From assembly GCF_050113635.1 (NCBI RefSeq), contig NZ_JBNJLT010000002.1, positions 248,001-312,000 on the forward strand: a stretch of 64,000 nt of DNA. Reading direction: 5' to 3'. Origin of the DNA: Marinimicrobium sp050113635. GTDB lineage: Bacteria; Pseudomonadota; Gammaproteobacteria; Pseudomonadales; Cellvibrionaceae. Position numbers and translations under genes: made by a program. This document shows positions 34,909 to 43,820 of the stretch, piece after piece. Each line of letters starts with the position of its first letter. Position 1 is the stretch's first letter. The notes under the pieces were generated by a model. That model was not told where the DNA came from, ran no database searches, and saw only the letters and a program-made list of their open reading frames with translations.

Positions 34909-37864
34909 GCTTAGTCATGTCGCCCTGATTGGCGTCAGTTACCTGTTGGTCCTGTTCGGCGTGGCCTGGATTGCGGAGCGCGGCTGGATCCCCCAGTCCA
35001 TTTCCCAACACCCGCTGACCTACATTCTGTCGCTGGGTATTTTTGCCAGTGCCTGGGCTTTCTATGGCGTGATCGACCTGGCGTTCCAGTTTGGCTACGG
35101 GGCCCTTGCCTACTACCTGGGCGTGGGGGCGCTGTTTCTGTTTGCCCCGGTCGCCCTGGCCCCGCTCGCCGAGCTGGCGCGCCGCCACCAGGTTCACTCC
35201 CTGGCGGATCTTCTGGTGTTCCGCTACCACAGCCACGGCGTCGGCGCGCTGACCACCCTGTGCATGCTACTGGGAATCCTGCCGCTCATGGCGCTGAATA
35301 TTCAGGCCATCGCCGACACCATGTACATTCTCACGGTGAGCAGCAACCCCAGCCTACCGGCCATGGGCACCGGCTTTACCTTCAAAGACCTGATGGCCAT
35401 GGCGTATTGCGCCTTGCTGGCGGTCTTCACCATCCTCTTCGGCTCCAACCGCGATCAGCACCGCGGCCTGTTTACCGCCATGGCGTTCGAATCACTGATC
35501 AAAGTGTTTGCGCTGTTCGCGATTGGCTTGCTGGCGGTGTACGGGGTTTTTGACGGTGTCAGCGGCCTGGAGCAGTGGCTCAACCAGAACCCCGAAAACC
35601 TGGCCTTGCTGCACGCACCGATTCAGGACGGCGCCGCGCACACCTTGCTTCTGGTGTTCGTGGCTACGGCCATCACCATGCCCCACATCTTCCACATGGG
35701 TGTGACTGAAAACCTGCTGATGCGCAACACCCACACGATCACTTGGGCGTTTCCTCTATTCCTGCTGTTAATGGCGCTGCCCATTTTCCCCATCCTCTGG
35801 GCCGGGTTCGAGCTGTCAGTGCCATTGCCCGCGCAATACTTCACGTTGGGCGTACCCATTCTGGCCGAGTCGCCCTGGCTGACTATCCTGGCGTTTATCG
35901 GGGGCCTTTCGGCCGCCACCGGCGCCATGGTGGTGATGATGCTGGCTCTGACTACTATGGTCATGAACCACTGGATTCTGCCAGCACTCAGCCTGCGCAA
36001 CCGGGATGATCTGTACCGTCAATTACTCTGGCTGCGCCGGGTACTGATCGCTACGCTGTTCTTCGGCGGCTACTTTTTCTACTGGCTGCTGGACAGCCGC
36101 CACAGCCTGACCAACCTGGCGCTGCTCACGTTCATCGAAACCCTGCAATTCCTGCCAGGCATGTTCGCTATTGTCTTCTGGCCACGCGGCAACCGGCGAG
36201 GGCTCCTCTCGGGCCTGACGCTGGGGACCTTGATCTGGGCTGTCGGGCTGCTACTCCCCGTATTAACGGGTATTCACTCACTGCCCTTGCCCGGTTTTGA
36301 TATTGCGGTGCCACTGGGGATGGACCAATGGAGCAACATCGCCTTGATCTCGGTCGGGGCCAACACCGCCCTGTTCGTGGGCCTGTCACTGATCACCCGC
36401 CAGACCGAGGAAGAACAGTACAGCGCCGACCTGTGCGCAGCGGACGAACTCAGCCAGCCAGTGCGCCAGGCGCTGGATGTGCACAGCGCCTCCGAGTTTA
36501 AAACCCGGTTGAGCCGCTCCCTGGGCAAAGTGACGGCCAACCGCGAAGTGGATGTCGCCCTCAGCGAGCTGGGGCTGCGTATTACCGAGCGCCGACCCTA
36601 CGCCTTGCGCCGCCTGCGCGACCAGATTGAAGCCAACCTGTCAGGCCTGATGGGCATCCATGTGGCCGGTGAAATCATGGATCGCCACTTGCCCTACACC
36701 CTGGCCGAGCGGCGCGACACGCTGGATATCAACCTGATCGAAAACCGCCTCGCCGAGTACCGCGACCACCTCACCGGCATGGCGGCGGAGCTGAATAATC
36801 TGCGGCTCTATCACCGGAAAACGCTTGAAGAGCTGCCCATGGCGGTGTGCTCTCTGGGGAGAGATGGTGAAATCCTGATGTGGAACCGGGCCATGGAGCT
36901 GTTGACGCAAACCCCAAGCGACGATGTGACCGGCTCTCACCTGGACGACCTCGGCGAGCCCTGGCGCGCCCTGTTGATTGACTTCAGCCAAAGCAGTGAA
37001 CCCCATTACTACCGCCAGCAGATTGAACTGAACGACCGGCCGCACTGGATCAGCCTGCACAAAGCCAATATCGAAGGCAGCCTGCACAGCGGCGAATACG
37101 ATCAGGTGATCCTGCTTGAAGATGTGACCGAAACCCAGTTGCTGGAGCAAGAGCTGATTCACAGCGAGCGCCTGGCCTCCGTGGGTCGGCTGGCCGCCGG
37201 GGTTGCTCATGAAATCGGCAATCCCATTACCGGCATCGCCTGTCTGGCACAGAACCTGCGCTACGACTCAGAGGAACCTGAGGTGCTGGAAACGGCGGAC
37301 CAGATTCTGGGGCAAACGGATCGCGTGAGCCGTATCGTGCAGTCACTGGTCAGTTTCTCCCACAGCGGCCAGAACAAGAAAAGTGAATTTGAAGCCGTGG
37401 ACCTTCGTGCCTGCGCCAATGAAGCGGTACAGCTCTTGTCGCTGCAAAAAGACAAAAATGAGGTGGTCTACGTCAACAATATCGCCAAAAACGCCATTAT
37501 TGCGGGCGACAGCCAGCACCTCATCCAGGTATTCATCAACCTGCTGTCGAATGCAAGAGACGCCAGTCCGACCGGCAGCCGTGTTATGCTGGACAGCAGC
37601 GAGGATGAATACAGCATCATCTTCTCCGTGACCGACCAGGGCAGCGGTATCCCACCCGAGAAAATGGACCAGATTCTGGAGCCCTTCTTTACCACCAAGG
37701 ACCCGGGGGAAGGCACCGGGCTGGGGCTGGCCATGGTCTACAGTATCGTGGAGGATCACGGCGGCAAACTCGACATCAAGAGTCCCGTGGACACGGTGCA
37801 CCAGCGCGGTGCGCAGTTCACCATCAAGTTGCCGCGCCATATTGATTCCATGCGGCCGGAGTGA
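34898..37864 (+). CDS. cbrA: Sensor histidine kinase with transporter-like domain, CbrA
   Basis: A 988-residue hybrid of transporter and kinase. The N-terminal half (about residues 1-500) has about 13 membrane helices of the SLC5 solute:sodium symporter fold (GALAYYLGVGALFLF, FRYHSHGVGALTTLC, FGSNRDQHRGLF). Then come a PAS-like region, HisKA with H-box VAHEIGNPITGIACLAQNL (phosphorylated His771) and a HATPase (DQGSGIPPEKMDQILEPFFTTKD, GEGTGLGLAMVYSIVED). Architecture and length match Pseudomonas CbrA (about 983). With CbrB it senses carbon/nitrogen status. It starts at ATG 34898, overlapping the small membrane gene. Confidence 0.93.
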   Translation: MIFELSHVALIGVSYLLVLFGVAWIAERGWIPQSISQHPLTYILSLGIFASAWAFYGVIDLAFQFGYGALAYYLGVGALFLFAPVALAPLAELARRHQVHSLADLLVFRYHSHGVGALTTLCMLLGILPLMALNIQAIADTMYILTVSSNPSLPAMGTGFTFKDLMAMAYCALLAVFTILFGSNRDQHRGLFTAMAFESLIKVFALFAIGLLAVYGVFDGVSGLEQWLNQNPENLALLHAPIQDGAAHTLLLVFVATAITMPHIFHMGVTENLLMRNTHTITWAFPLFLLLMALPIFPILWAGFELSVPLPAQYFTLGVPILAESPWLTILAFIGGLSAATGAMVVMMLALTTMVMNHWILPALSLRNRDDLYRQLLWLRRVLIATLFFGGYFFYWLLDSRHSLTNLALLTFIETLQFLPGMFAIVFWPRGNRRGLLSGLTLGTLIWAVGLLLPVLTGIHSLPLPGFDIAVPLGMDQWSNIALISVGANTALFVGLSLITRQTEEEQYSADLCAADELSQPVRQALDVHSASEFKTRLSRSLGKVTANREVDVALSELGLRITERRPYALRRLRDQIEANLSGLMGIHVAGEIMDRHLPYTLAERRDTLDINLIENRLAEYRDHLTGMAAELNNLRLYHRKTLEELPMAVCSLGRDGEILMWNRAMELLTQTPSDDVTGSHLDDLGEPWRALLIDFSQSSEPHYYRQQIELNDRPHWISLHKANIEGSLHSGEYDQVILLEDVTETQLLEQELIHSERLASVGRLAAGVAHEIGNPITGIACLAQNLRYDSEEPEVLETADQILGQTDRVSRIVQSLVSFSHSGQNKKSEFEAVDLRACANEAVQLLSLQKDKNEVVYVNNIAKNAIIAGDSQHLIQVFINLLSNARDASPTGSRVMLDSSEDEYSIIFSVTDQGSGIPPEKMDQILEPFFTTKDPGEGTGLGLAMVYSIVEDHGGKLDIKSPVDTVHQRGAQFTIKLPRHIDSMRPE

Positions 37865-37943
37865 TATTTTCCGGCAACGCACAGGCTAGGCTGGCCCGTT
37901 GGGCCGGCCCACTGTCTGCCAGACCATAGGCGATGTGAGCACT

Positions 37944-39353
37944 ATGAGCAAAATCCTGATCGTTGAAGACGAACCCATCATCCGCACGGCATTGCGCCGC
38001 TTACTTGAGCGCAATAAGTACGAGGTGAATGAAGCGCCGTCGGTTAAAGAAGCCACCGGCAAGTTCACCCTCACGGATTTCGATCTCATCATCAGTGACC
38101 TGCGTCTGCCCGGCGCGCCAGGCACTGACCTGATCAAGCTCGCCGAGAGTGTCCCGGTCCTGATCATGACCAGCTACGCCAGCCTGCGCTCAGCGGTCGA
38201 CTCCATGCGCATGGGCGCCGTGGACTATATTGCCAAGCCCTTCGATCACGACGAGATGGTAACGGCGGTCAAGCGGGTGATTGGCAAGGCCAACGCCGCC
38301 AATCTGCAAAAACACAGCTCCAACACTGCAAGCCACGCCATCGCCGGCATGATCGGCTCAAGCGATGTCATGCAGGACCTGTACAACCGCATTCACAAGG
38401 TCGCGCCCACCAAGGCGACCGTACTGGTACACGGCGAAACCGGCACGGGCAAAGAGCTGGTAGCACGCGCGCTGCATGAAGAAAGCCCGCGCCGGGAAAA
38501 GACCATGATCTCGGTGAACTGTGCCGCCATCCCGGAAACCCTGATCGAATCCGAGCTATTTGGCCACGAGAAAGGCGCCTTCACTGGCGCAGCCAGCACT
38601 CGTGAGGGACTGGTGGCCGCCGCCGATGGCAGCACGCTGTTCCTGGATGAAATCGGTGAGCTGCCCCTGGAAGCCCAGGCCCGCCTGCTGCGTGTGCTGC
38701 AGGAAGGTGAGGTCCGCCCCATCGGCTCGGTGGAGTCCCACAAGGTCAATGTCCGGCTGGTGGCCGCCACCCACCGTGATTTGCGCAAACTGGCCCAGGA
38801 AAACAAATTCCGGGAAGACCTGTATTTCAGGATCAATGTCGTCCAGCTGGAACTGCCTCCGCTGCGCGAGCGGGGCAAAGATATCATTACCCTCGCAGAA
38901 TCGCTGTTACAGCGGTACTGCCACGAGCTGGGCAAACCCAACCTCAAGCTGTCACCGGAAGCTGTCCAGGCCATTACCACCTACACCTGGCCCGGCAATG
39001 TCCGGGAGCTGGAAAACGCCATGCAACGAGCGGTAATTCTGTGCGAGGACAGCCAGGAGATCAGCCACGAGTTGCTGGACATCGACTTGGATCTGGTGCG
39101 TTTTGATGACGATGAGGACAGTGAAGACGGTACCCGGCAGGCTCCAGAGCGCATCAAGCCGCGCGGGGCAGCGCCTCAGGACCCCACCGAGGACCTCTCT
39201 CTGGAAGATTACTTCCAGCGCTTTGTGCTGGAACATCAGGATACGATGAGCGAAACCGAGTTGGCCCGCAAGCTCGGCGTCAGTCGCAAATGTCTCTGGG
39301 AACGTCGGCAGCGCTTCGGCATTCCCCGCAACAAGGCCGCGAGCGCCAAATAA
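37944..39353 (+). CDS. cbrB: Sigma-54-dependent response regulator CbrB
   Basis: A 469-residue NtrC-family activator. The receiver domain (1-120) has Asp52 as phosphoacceptor (IISDLRLPG); the AAA+ domain has Walker A GETGTGKE (164-171), GAFTGA (211-216, contacts sigma-54), Walker B and LYFRINVVQLELPPLRERG; the C-terminal Fis-type helix-turn-helix is ETELARKLGVSRKCLWERRQRF. It is phosphorylated by CbrA and activates sigma-54 promoters. The start is the ATG at 37944 after a 79-bp gap. The boxes at 39523-39678 downstream are likely its own target sites. Confidence 0.94.
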   Translation: MSKILIVEDEPIIRTALRRLLERNKYEVNEAPSVKEATGKFTLTDFDLIISDLRLPGAPGTDLIKLAESVPVLIMTSYASLRSAVDSMRMGAVDYIAKPFDHDEMVTAVKRVIGKANAANLQKHSSNTASHAIAGMIGSSDVMQDLYNRIHKVAPTKATVLVHGETGTGKELVARALHEESPRREKTMISVNCAAIPETLIESELFGHEKGAFTGAASTREGLVAAADGSTLFLDEIGELPLEAQARLLRVLQEGEVRPIGSVESHKVNVRLVAATHRDLRKLAQENKFREDLYFRINVVQLELPPLRERGKDIITLAESLLQRYCHELGKPNLKLSPEAVQAITTYTWPGNVRELENAMQRAVILCEDSQEISHELLDIDLDLVRFDDDEDSEDGTRQAPERIKPRGAAPQDPTEDLSLEDYFQRFVLEHQDTMSETELARKLGVSRKCLWERRQRFGIPRNKAASAK

Positions 39354-39389
39354 CCCCTCCCTGGATTGCCAAATAACGTCCTGAATTTG

Positions 39390-39428
39390 AGAGCCGCCTG
39401 AACCGAACCGGGTTTGGGCGGCTCTTTA
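39390..39428 (+). terminator. Terminator after cbrB
   Basis: AGAGCCGCC (39390-39398) pairs with GGCGGCTCT (39417-39425), with an inner AACC/GGTT pairing, and is followed by TTTAAC. It separates cbrAB from the following RNA gene. Confidence 0.8.
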
Positions 39429-39521
39429 ACTAACTCTTTAACACCTCGATAACATTGATACTAACAACCCCGGTACCACAGCCCATTTCAAGCCCGCAAC
39501 TGGCCTGACCACCATGCCACC

Positions 39522-39678
39522 TGTTACCTAATGGCTTCAAAAAGAACGAAAAAAGCGTCAAAAAGAGATTTTTTGTGCCGAAGACGTTACCCGCCGTTAC
39601 CAACGCCCCACCCTGTTACCACGGTAGCATTTGTTACCTCAGCACGTTGCCGTAACAAACCGTTTCCGAATTTGTAAC
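39522..39678 (+). promoter_or_regulatory. Cluster of GTTAC/GTAAC boxes, candidate CbrB enhancer
   Basis: GTTAC occurs at 39523, 39586, 39596, 39615 and 39633, and GTAAC at 39652 and 39674. TGTTAC (39632-39637) and GTAACA (39652-39657) form a perfect dyad with a 14-bp spacer. The cluster lies 76-232 bp upstream of the -24/-12 element, where NtrC-type activators bind. The Pseudomonas CbrB sites upstream of crcZ are, to my knowledge, also GTTAC-type dyads. Confidence 0.65.
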
Positions 39679-39753
39679 CGTTCGAAATAACAAAAGCTGA
39701 TAAGAGATCATACAATTTACCTAAGCCATTGATTTTATTGATTTTTACATTAT

Positions 39754-39768
39754 TGGCACGGGACATGC
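39754..39768 (+). promoter_or_regulatory. Sigma-54 promoter (-24/-12)
   Basis: TGGCACGGGACATGC matches TGGCAC-N5-TTGC with GG (39755-39756) and GC (39767-39768) separated by exactly 10 bp. Transcription should start near 39780. The element fits activation by CbrB from the boxes upstream. Confidence 0.85.
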
Positions 39769-39779
39769 TCTATACACGG

Positions 39780-40180
39780 CACATAACAACAACAAACATA
39801 AAAAAGCGACGTAATAATAAGAACAAGAAACAATAAAAAATGCAGACACGATAATTACAACAATAGACAATAAGAAACGAAGAAGTTCCTAATAAAAACA
39901 ACAAACAATAAAAAACGAGCTATTCATAATAACGACAAGAAACAATAAAAAAAGACGCTATAAAAACGACAAAACCAATAATAAGAAGCGAAAGCCATGA
40001 GCTTTACGCGCATAAAACGATAACGATAAGAGACAAGAAGAAGCGGAAAGACTGACTAGACACTGGAGCGGGATTGCAAGCACGCATACTTGATACGAGG
40101 GCACGGACGCGCCGATTTGAAGGCCAAAGGAACCTTGGCGAATCAATCCCACGGGAAGGCTTCGGCCTTCCCGTTTTGCT
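39780..40180 (+). ncRNA. crcZ: CrcZ-like Hfq/Crc-sequestering small RNA
   Basis: A gene-free transcript of about 400 nt between a sigma-54 promoter and a terminator. Its first 200 nt are very A-rich and hold at least six clusters of AAYAAYAA/AANAANAA-type motifs (39785-39805, 39812-39840, 39851-39885, 39890-39915, 39925-39957, 39961-39990); ACAAGAAACAATAAAAAA occurs twice, at 39823 and 39935. Pseudomonas CrcZ is about 400 nt, is made from a sigma-54 promoter downstream of cbrB under CbrAB control, and relieves carbon catabolite repression by titrating Hfq/Crc through such CA motifs. Position, promoter type, size and motifs agree; the sequence itself was not aligned, and whether crc exists here is unknown. 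Confidence 0.8.
40151..40180 (+). terminator. Terminator of the CrcZ-like RNA
   Basis: ACGGGAAGGC-TTCG-GCCTTCCCGT (40151-40174), a 10-bp stem with a UUCG loop and TTTGCTTTC after it. Confidence 0.88.
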
Positions 40181-40320
40181 TTCAGATACCCGCACCTCCA
40201 CGCCTCATCTGGCGCTCAACGTTTCCAGTACCCTAACCCCATGCTAAACTGCCCGCCTTTCAAGCGCTGCATGGTCCGTCCGTCGGCGACCAAACCCAGA
40301 CACAGTACTCCAATTTGCCC

Positions 40321-41661
40321 ATGTTAAAACGGCTCCTCGATAAACTGCGCCCCCGCACCCAACGCACTGACCAGCCTCTCGTGATCCCGCGAGACCAACA
40401 CAATGTGTCTCGCCGCGATATCAGCCAGGCCGCGCTGCGCATCATGAAACGGCTGGAAGACGCCGGCTTTCAGGCCTTCCTGGTCGGCGGCGGCGTCAGA
40501 GATCTGCTGCTGGGCGGCCACCCCAAAGACTTTGACGTCGCCACCGACGCACGGCCCGAGCAGATCAAACGGCTGTTCCGGGGTGCCCGCATTATCGGCC
40601 GACGCTTTCAAATCGTGCATGTGCGCATGGGGCGCGAGATTATCGAGGTCACCACCTTCCGGGGACACCACGACCAGTCTCGCAGCGAAGAGGGCATGCT
40701 GCTGCGGGATAATGTCTACGGCACCCTCGAAACCGATGCGGTGCGACGCGATTTCACCGTCAACGCCCTTTATTACACCCTGAACGAATTCGCGATTCAC
40801 GACTACACCGGTGGTCTTGAAGACCTTGAAAACCGCACGCTGCGCATCATCGGCGACCCGGAAACCCGCTATAAGGAAGATCCGGTGCGGATGCTACGTG
40901 CCGTGCGCTTCGCCGCTAAGCTCGGCTTCCAGATAGCGCCAGACACCGCTAATCCCATCTACGAGCTGGGCGAAATGCTGCACAACGTGCCGCCGGCACG
41001 GCTGTTTGAAGAAGTGCTAAAGCTGTTTATGGCAGGTTCCGCCACCGCCACGTTCAACCTGCTGCGTGAATACCAGTTGCTCGGCCATCTGTTCCCGGCC
41101 ACCGAAGCCGCACTTGAAGCCGGAAACCCGCTGGGCCTGGCGTTGATTGAAGAAACCATGGCGAATACCGACAAGCGGGTCAGAGCCGACAAGCCCGTCA
41201 CCCCCGCGTTTATTTACGCCGCACTGCTGTGGGTGCCCGTGGTGGCCCGCTCGGATCAACTGGTGAAGGACATGCCACCACAAGCCGCGTTTCAGCAGGC
41301 TGCCACCGAAGTTATTGGTCACCAACTGGGACACACCGCCATTCCCAAGCGCTTTCTGATACCCATGCGTGAAATGTGGGACATGCAGCACCGCCTCGTG
41401 CAGCGTCGCCAGCCCCAGAGACTGGTAGAACACCCGCGCTTCCGGGCGGCCTATGACTTCCTGTTGTTGCGCGAAGCCGGTGGAGAAAAGCTCGACGGAG
41501 CCGGTAGCTGGTGGACCCGCTTTCAGGATGTCGATGAAGACACACGGCAAACCATGATCTCCGACGCCCGTCGCCAGGGCCCCAAAACGCGCAGCCGCCG
41601 CCGCAAGCGCAGTGGGCCGAAAGCCCAGGGCGACAACACCCCCAGCCCGACTCAGGGATAA
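40321..41661 (+). CDS. pcnB: Poly(A) polymerase I
   Basis: Class II nucleotidyltransferase adding poly(A) tails to RNA for decay. The 446 residues show the active-site signature FQAFLVGGGVRDLLLGGHPKDFDVATDARPEQ, then RRDFTVNALYYT and the RNA-binding domain with EDPVRMLRAVRFAAKLGF; the basic C-terminus (RRQGPKTRSRRRKR) is typical of PcnB rather than of a CCA enzyme. The start is ATG 40321. folK follows after 10 bp. Confidence 0.93.
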   Translation: MLKRLLDKLRPRTQRTDQPLVIPRDQHNVSRRDISQAALRIMKRLEDAGFQAFLVGGGVRDLLLGGHPKDFDVATDARPEQIKRLFRGARIIGRRFQIVHVRMGREIIEVTTFRGHHDQSRSEEGMLLRDNVYGTLETDAVRRDFTVNALYYTLNEFAIHDYTGGLEDLENRTLRIIGDPETRYKEDPVRMLRAVRFAAKLGFQIAPDTANPIYELGEMLHNVPPARLFEEVLKLFMAGSATATFNLLREYQLLGHLFPATEAALEAGNPLGLALIEETMANTDKRVRADKPVTPAFIYAALLWVPVVARSDQLVKDMPPQAAFQQAATEVIGHQLGHTAIPKRFLIPMREMWDMQHRLVQRRQPQRLVEHPRFRAAYDFLLLREAGGEKLDGAGSWWTRFQDVDEDTRQTMISDARRQGPKTRSRRRKRSGPKAQGDNTPSPTQG

Positions 41662-41671
41662 AGGGGTAAGC

Positions 41672-42172
41672 ATGATCCCCTGCTACATTGGCCTCGGCAG
41701 CAACCTGGATTCACCCCGGCGCCACATTGCACAGGCGCTCAAGGAGCTGGCCGAGTTACCGAACAGCCGCCTGGTCAGCACCTCGCCGTGTTATCGCACG
41801 GCTCCCGTCGGCCCGCCTCAGCCCGACTTCATCAATGCCGTGGCCCGTCTTGACACCACGTTGGCGCCGCTCTCGCTGCTGGACGAGCTACAGACGCTGG
41901 AACAGGCGCACCAGCGCCAACGCGGTGAGCACTGGGGGCCACGCACTCTGGATCTGGACCTGCTGTTGTACGGCCAGCAAACCCTTCGTGAGCCGCGCTT
42001 AACGGTCCCCCACCCGGAAATGCCCCATCGCGCCTTTGTGCTCTATCCACTGATGGATATTGCGCCGAACCTGGTGCTTCCCTCCGGGGCCTCTCTTGAG
42101 TCATTATTGAGCCAGTGCCCGCCAGAGGGCATTGAACGCATTCCTTCAGAGCGCCAGCATCGGGAGTCCTGA
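41672..42172 (+). CDS. folK: Hydroxymethyl-dihydropterin pyrophosphokinase
   Basis: Folate biosynthesis: transfers pyrophosphate from ATP to 6-hydroxymethyl-7,8-dihydropterin. The 166 residues begin MIPCYIGLGSNLDSPRRHI and contain the family motif GPRTLDLDLLLYG and PHPEMPHRAFVLYPL. AAAGGGG precedes this ATG (41672); the upstream part of the frame lies inside pcnB and is not coding. It sits in the pcnB-folK-dNK-panB operon. Confidence 0.94.
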   Translation: MIPCYIGLGSNLDSPRRHIAQALKELAELPNSRLVSTSPCYRTAPVGPPQPDFINAVARLDTTLAPLSLLDELQTLEQAHQRQRGEHWGPRTLDLDLLLYGQQTLREPRLTVPHPEMPHRAFVLYPLMDIAPNLVLPSGASLESLLSQCPPEGIERIPSERQHRES

Positions 42173-42175
42173 ATC

Positions 42176-42859
42176 GTGGCAGCCATGTTTGACGAACAGC
42201 GTGTGGATCTCGACGGGGTGGAACTGCCCCGGTACATTGCCGTGGAAGGTCCCATCGGCGTGGGCAAAACCACCCTCGCCAAAAACCTCGCCCGACTCTT
42301 CAACTACGAGGTGCTGTTGGAGCAGCCCGAAGAAAACCCCTTTTTGGAGCGCTTCTATCGGTCGCCCCGCTCGGTTGCCTTGCAAACCCAGCTGTTTTTC
42401 CTGTTCCAGCGCGCCAACCAGCTCCAGCAACTGCGTCAGAACGACTTGTTTGAGCCCGTGCAGGTAGCCGACTTCCTGCTGGAGAAAGACCAGCTGTTCG
42501 CCCAGGTGACGCTGGATGACGATGAACTGGCCATTTACCAGCAGGTGTACGACCGCCTGACGCTGGACGCCCCGGTGCCCGATCTTGTGATCTACCTGCA
42601 AGCGCCCTCCCGAGTGCTGAATGACCGCATTCGTCAGCGCGGTATTGCCAGCGAGCAGAACATCAGTGCCGAGTACCTGGAGGCGCTGAACGAAGCCTAC
42701 ACCCAGTTCTTCCACTACTATGATCGATCTCCCCTGTTAATCGTGAATGCACAGGACCTGGATCTGGCCAGCAACCGCGAGCACTTCCAGCAATTGATCG
42801 ATACGTTGTTGACTATCAAGAGCGGGCGCCACTACTACAACCCCACCCCGGCGCTGTAA
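42176..42859 (+). CDS. Deoxynucleoside kinase
   Basis: A 227-residue kinase with Walker A GPIGVGKTTLA (residues near 25-35), the lid-side DRLTLDAPVPDLVIYLQAPSRVL and RQRG, a DRxxR-like arginine pair, and a NISAEYLEALNEAYTQFF helix. This is the deoxyguanosine/deoxyadenosine-type kinase group. It salvages deoxynucleosides with ATP; the exact base specificity cannot be read. GTG at 42176 with GGGAG 9 nt upstream is the likely start (ATG at 42185 is the alternative). It lies between folK and panB, a frequent gammaproteobacterial order. Confidence 0.85.
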   Translation: MAAMFDEQRVDLDGVELPRYIAVEGPIGVGKTTLAKNLARLFNYEVLLEQPEENPFLERFYRSPRSVALQTQLFFLFQRANQLQQLRQNDLFEPVQVADFLLEKDQLFAQVTLDDDELAIYQQVYDRLTLDAPVPDLVIYLQAPSRVLNDRIRQRGIASEQNISAEYLEALNEAYTQFFHYYDRSPLLIVNAQDLDLASNREHFQQLIDTLLTIKSGRHYYNPTPAL

Positions 42860-42879
42860 CCCCTCGGCGGAGATGCACT

Positions 42880-43707
42880 ATGCCCTACAGTTCCCCCATT
42901 CCGGACAACACGCCAGCCAAGCCGGTCACCATCAAAACGTTGCACAAGCGCAAAGCCGACGGTGAAAAGTTCGTGATGATTTCCCTGTACGACGCCCCCA
43001 TGGCGGCCATGGCCCAGAAATGCGGCGTGGAAACCGTACTGATCGGGGACTCTCTGGGCATGACCGTGCTCGGCTACCAGAGCACCGTGCCGGTTACCAT
43101 GGAACAAATGATCTACCACGTGGAGGCCGTCGCCCGCGGTAACCAGAAGTCACTGATCATCGCCGACCTGCCCTTCATGACCTACGCCACGCTGGAAGAC
43201 GCGCTGAAAAACGCCACCCGCCTCATGCAGGCCGGGGCGCAAGTGATCAAGATCGAGGGTGGCCGGTGGCTGGCGGACACCGTGCGGCGGCTCTCCGAAT
43301 GCGGTATTCCGGTGTGTGCGCATCTCGGGCTCACTCCCCAGGCGGTCAACAAATTCGGCGGTTTCCGGGTTCAGGGGCGCGACCCCGAGCGGGCACAGGA
43401 AATCGCCGAAGACGCCCGCATTCTGGCCGAGGCGGGTGCCGAACTGGCGGTACTGGAATGCATCCCCTCCGCCCTGGCCGCGCAAATCACCCGCGACGTT
43501 CCCATTCCCACCGTCGGCATTGGCGCCGGGCGCGATACCGACGCCCAGGTACTCGTGATCAATGACATTCTGGGGCTGACCGAACAACCGCCCAAATTCG
43601 CCAAGAACTTCCTCGTGGAAGCGGGTGATATCCCCGGCGCGATGAAACAGTATGTCGACGACGTCAAAGCCGGCACTTTCCCCGGCGACGAGCACATCTT
43701 CCTCTAA
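42880..43707 (+). CDS. panB: 3-methyl-2-oxobutanoate hydroxymethyltransferase
   Basis: First step of pantothenate synthesis: adds a hydroxymethyl group from methylene-tetrahydrofolate to ketoisovalerate. The 275 residues contain ISLYDAPMAAMAQKCGVETVLIGDSLGMTVLGY (metal-binding Asp region), KIEGGRW and CAHLGLTPQAVNKFGGF. Full length. panC, its usual neighbour, does not follow; a lipoprotein pectate lyase comes next. The link to folate supply explains the folK proximity. Confidence 0.95.
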   Translation: MPYSSPIPDNTPAKPVTIKTLHKRKADGEKFVMISLYDAPMAAMAQKCGVETVLIGDSLGMTVLGYQSTVPVTMEQMIYHVEAVARGNQKSLIIADLPFMTYATLEDALKNATRLMQAGAQVIKIEGGRWLADTVRRLSECGIPVCAHLGLTPQAVNKFGGFRVQGRDPERAQEIAEDARILAEAGAELAVLECIPSALAAQITRDVPIPTVGIGAGRDTDAQVLVINDILGLTEQPPKFAKNFLVEAGDIPGAMKQYVDDVKAGTFPGDEHIFL

Positions 43708-43820
43708 AGCCCCCCGAATGCGGCCGATTTTTCAACGGCCGCTCAATCCGGTATTCTCTCCAGACAACAAGATCAACCTTAAAAAACCAAAGTCCCACAA
43801 TAACGAGAGTGAGAGAAACC

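Noticed and set aside
38990..39360. Frameshift between the AAA and helix-turn-helix parts of CbrB
   Set aside because: The frame is open to 39353 and the C-terminal helix-turn-helix is intact.
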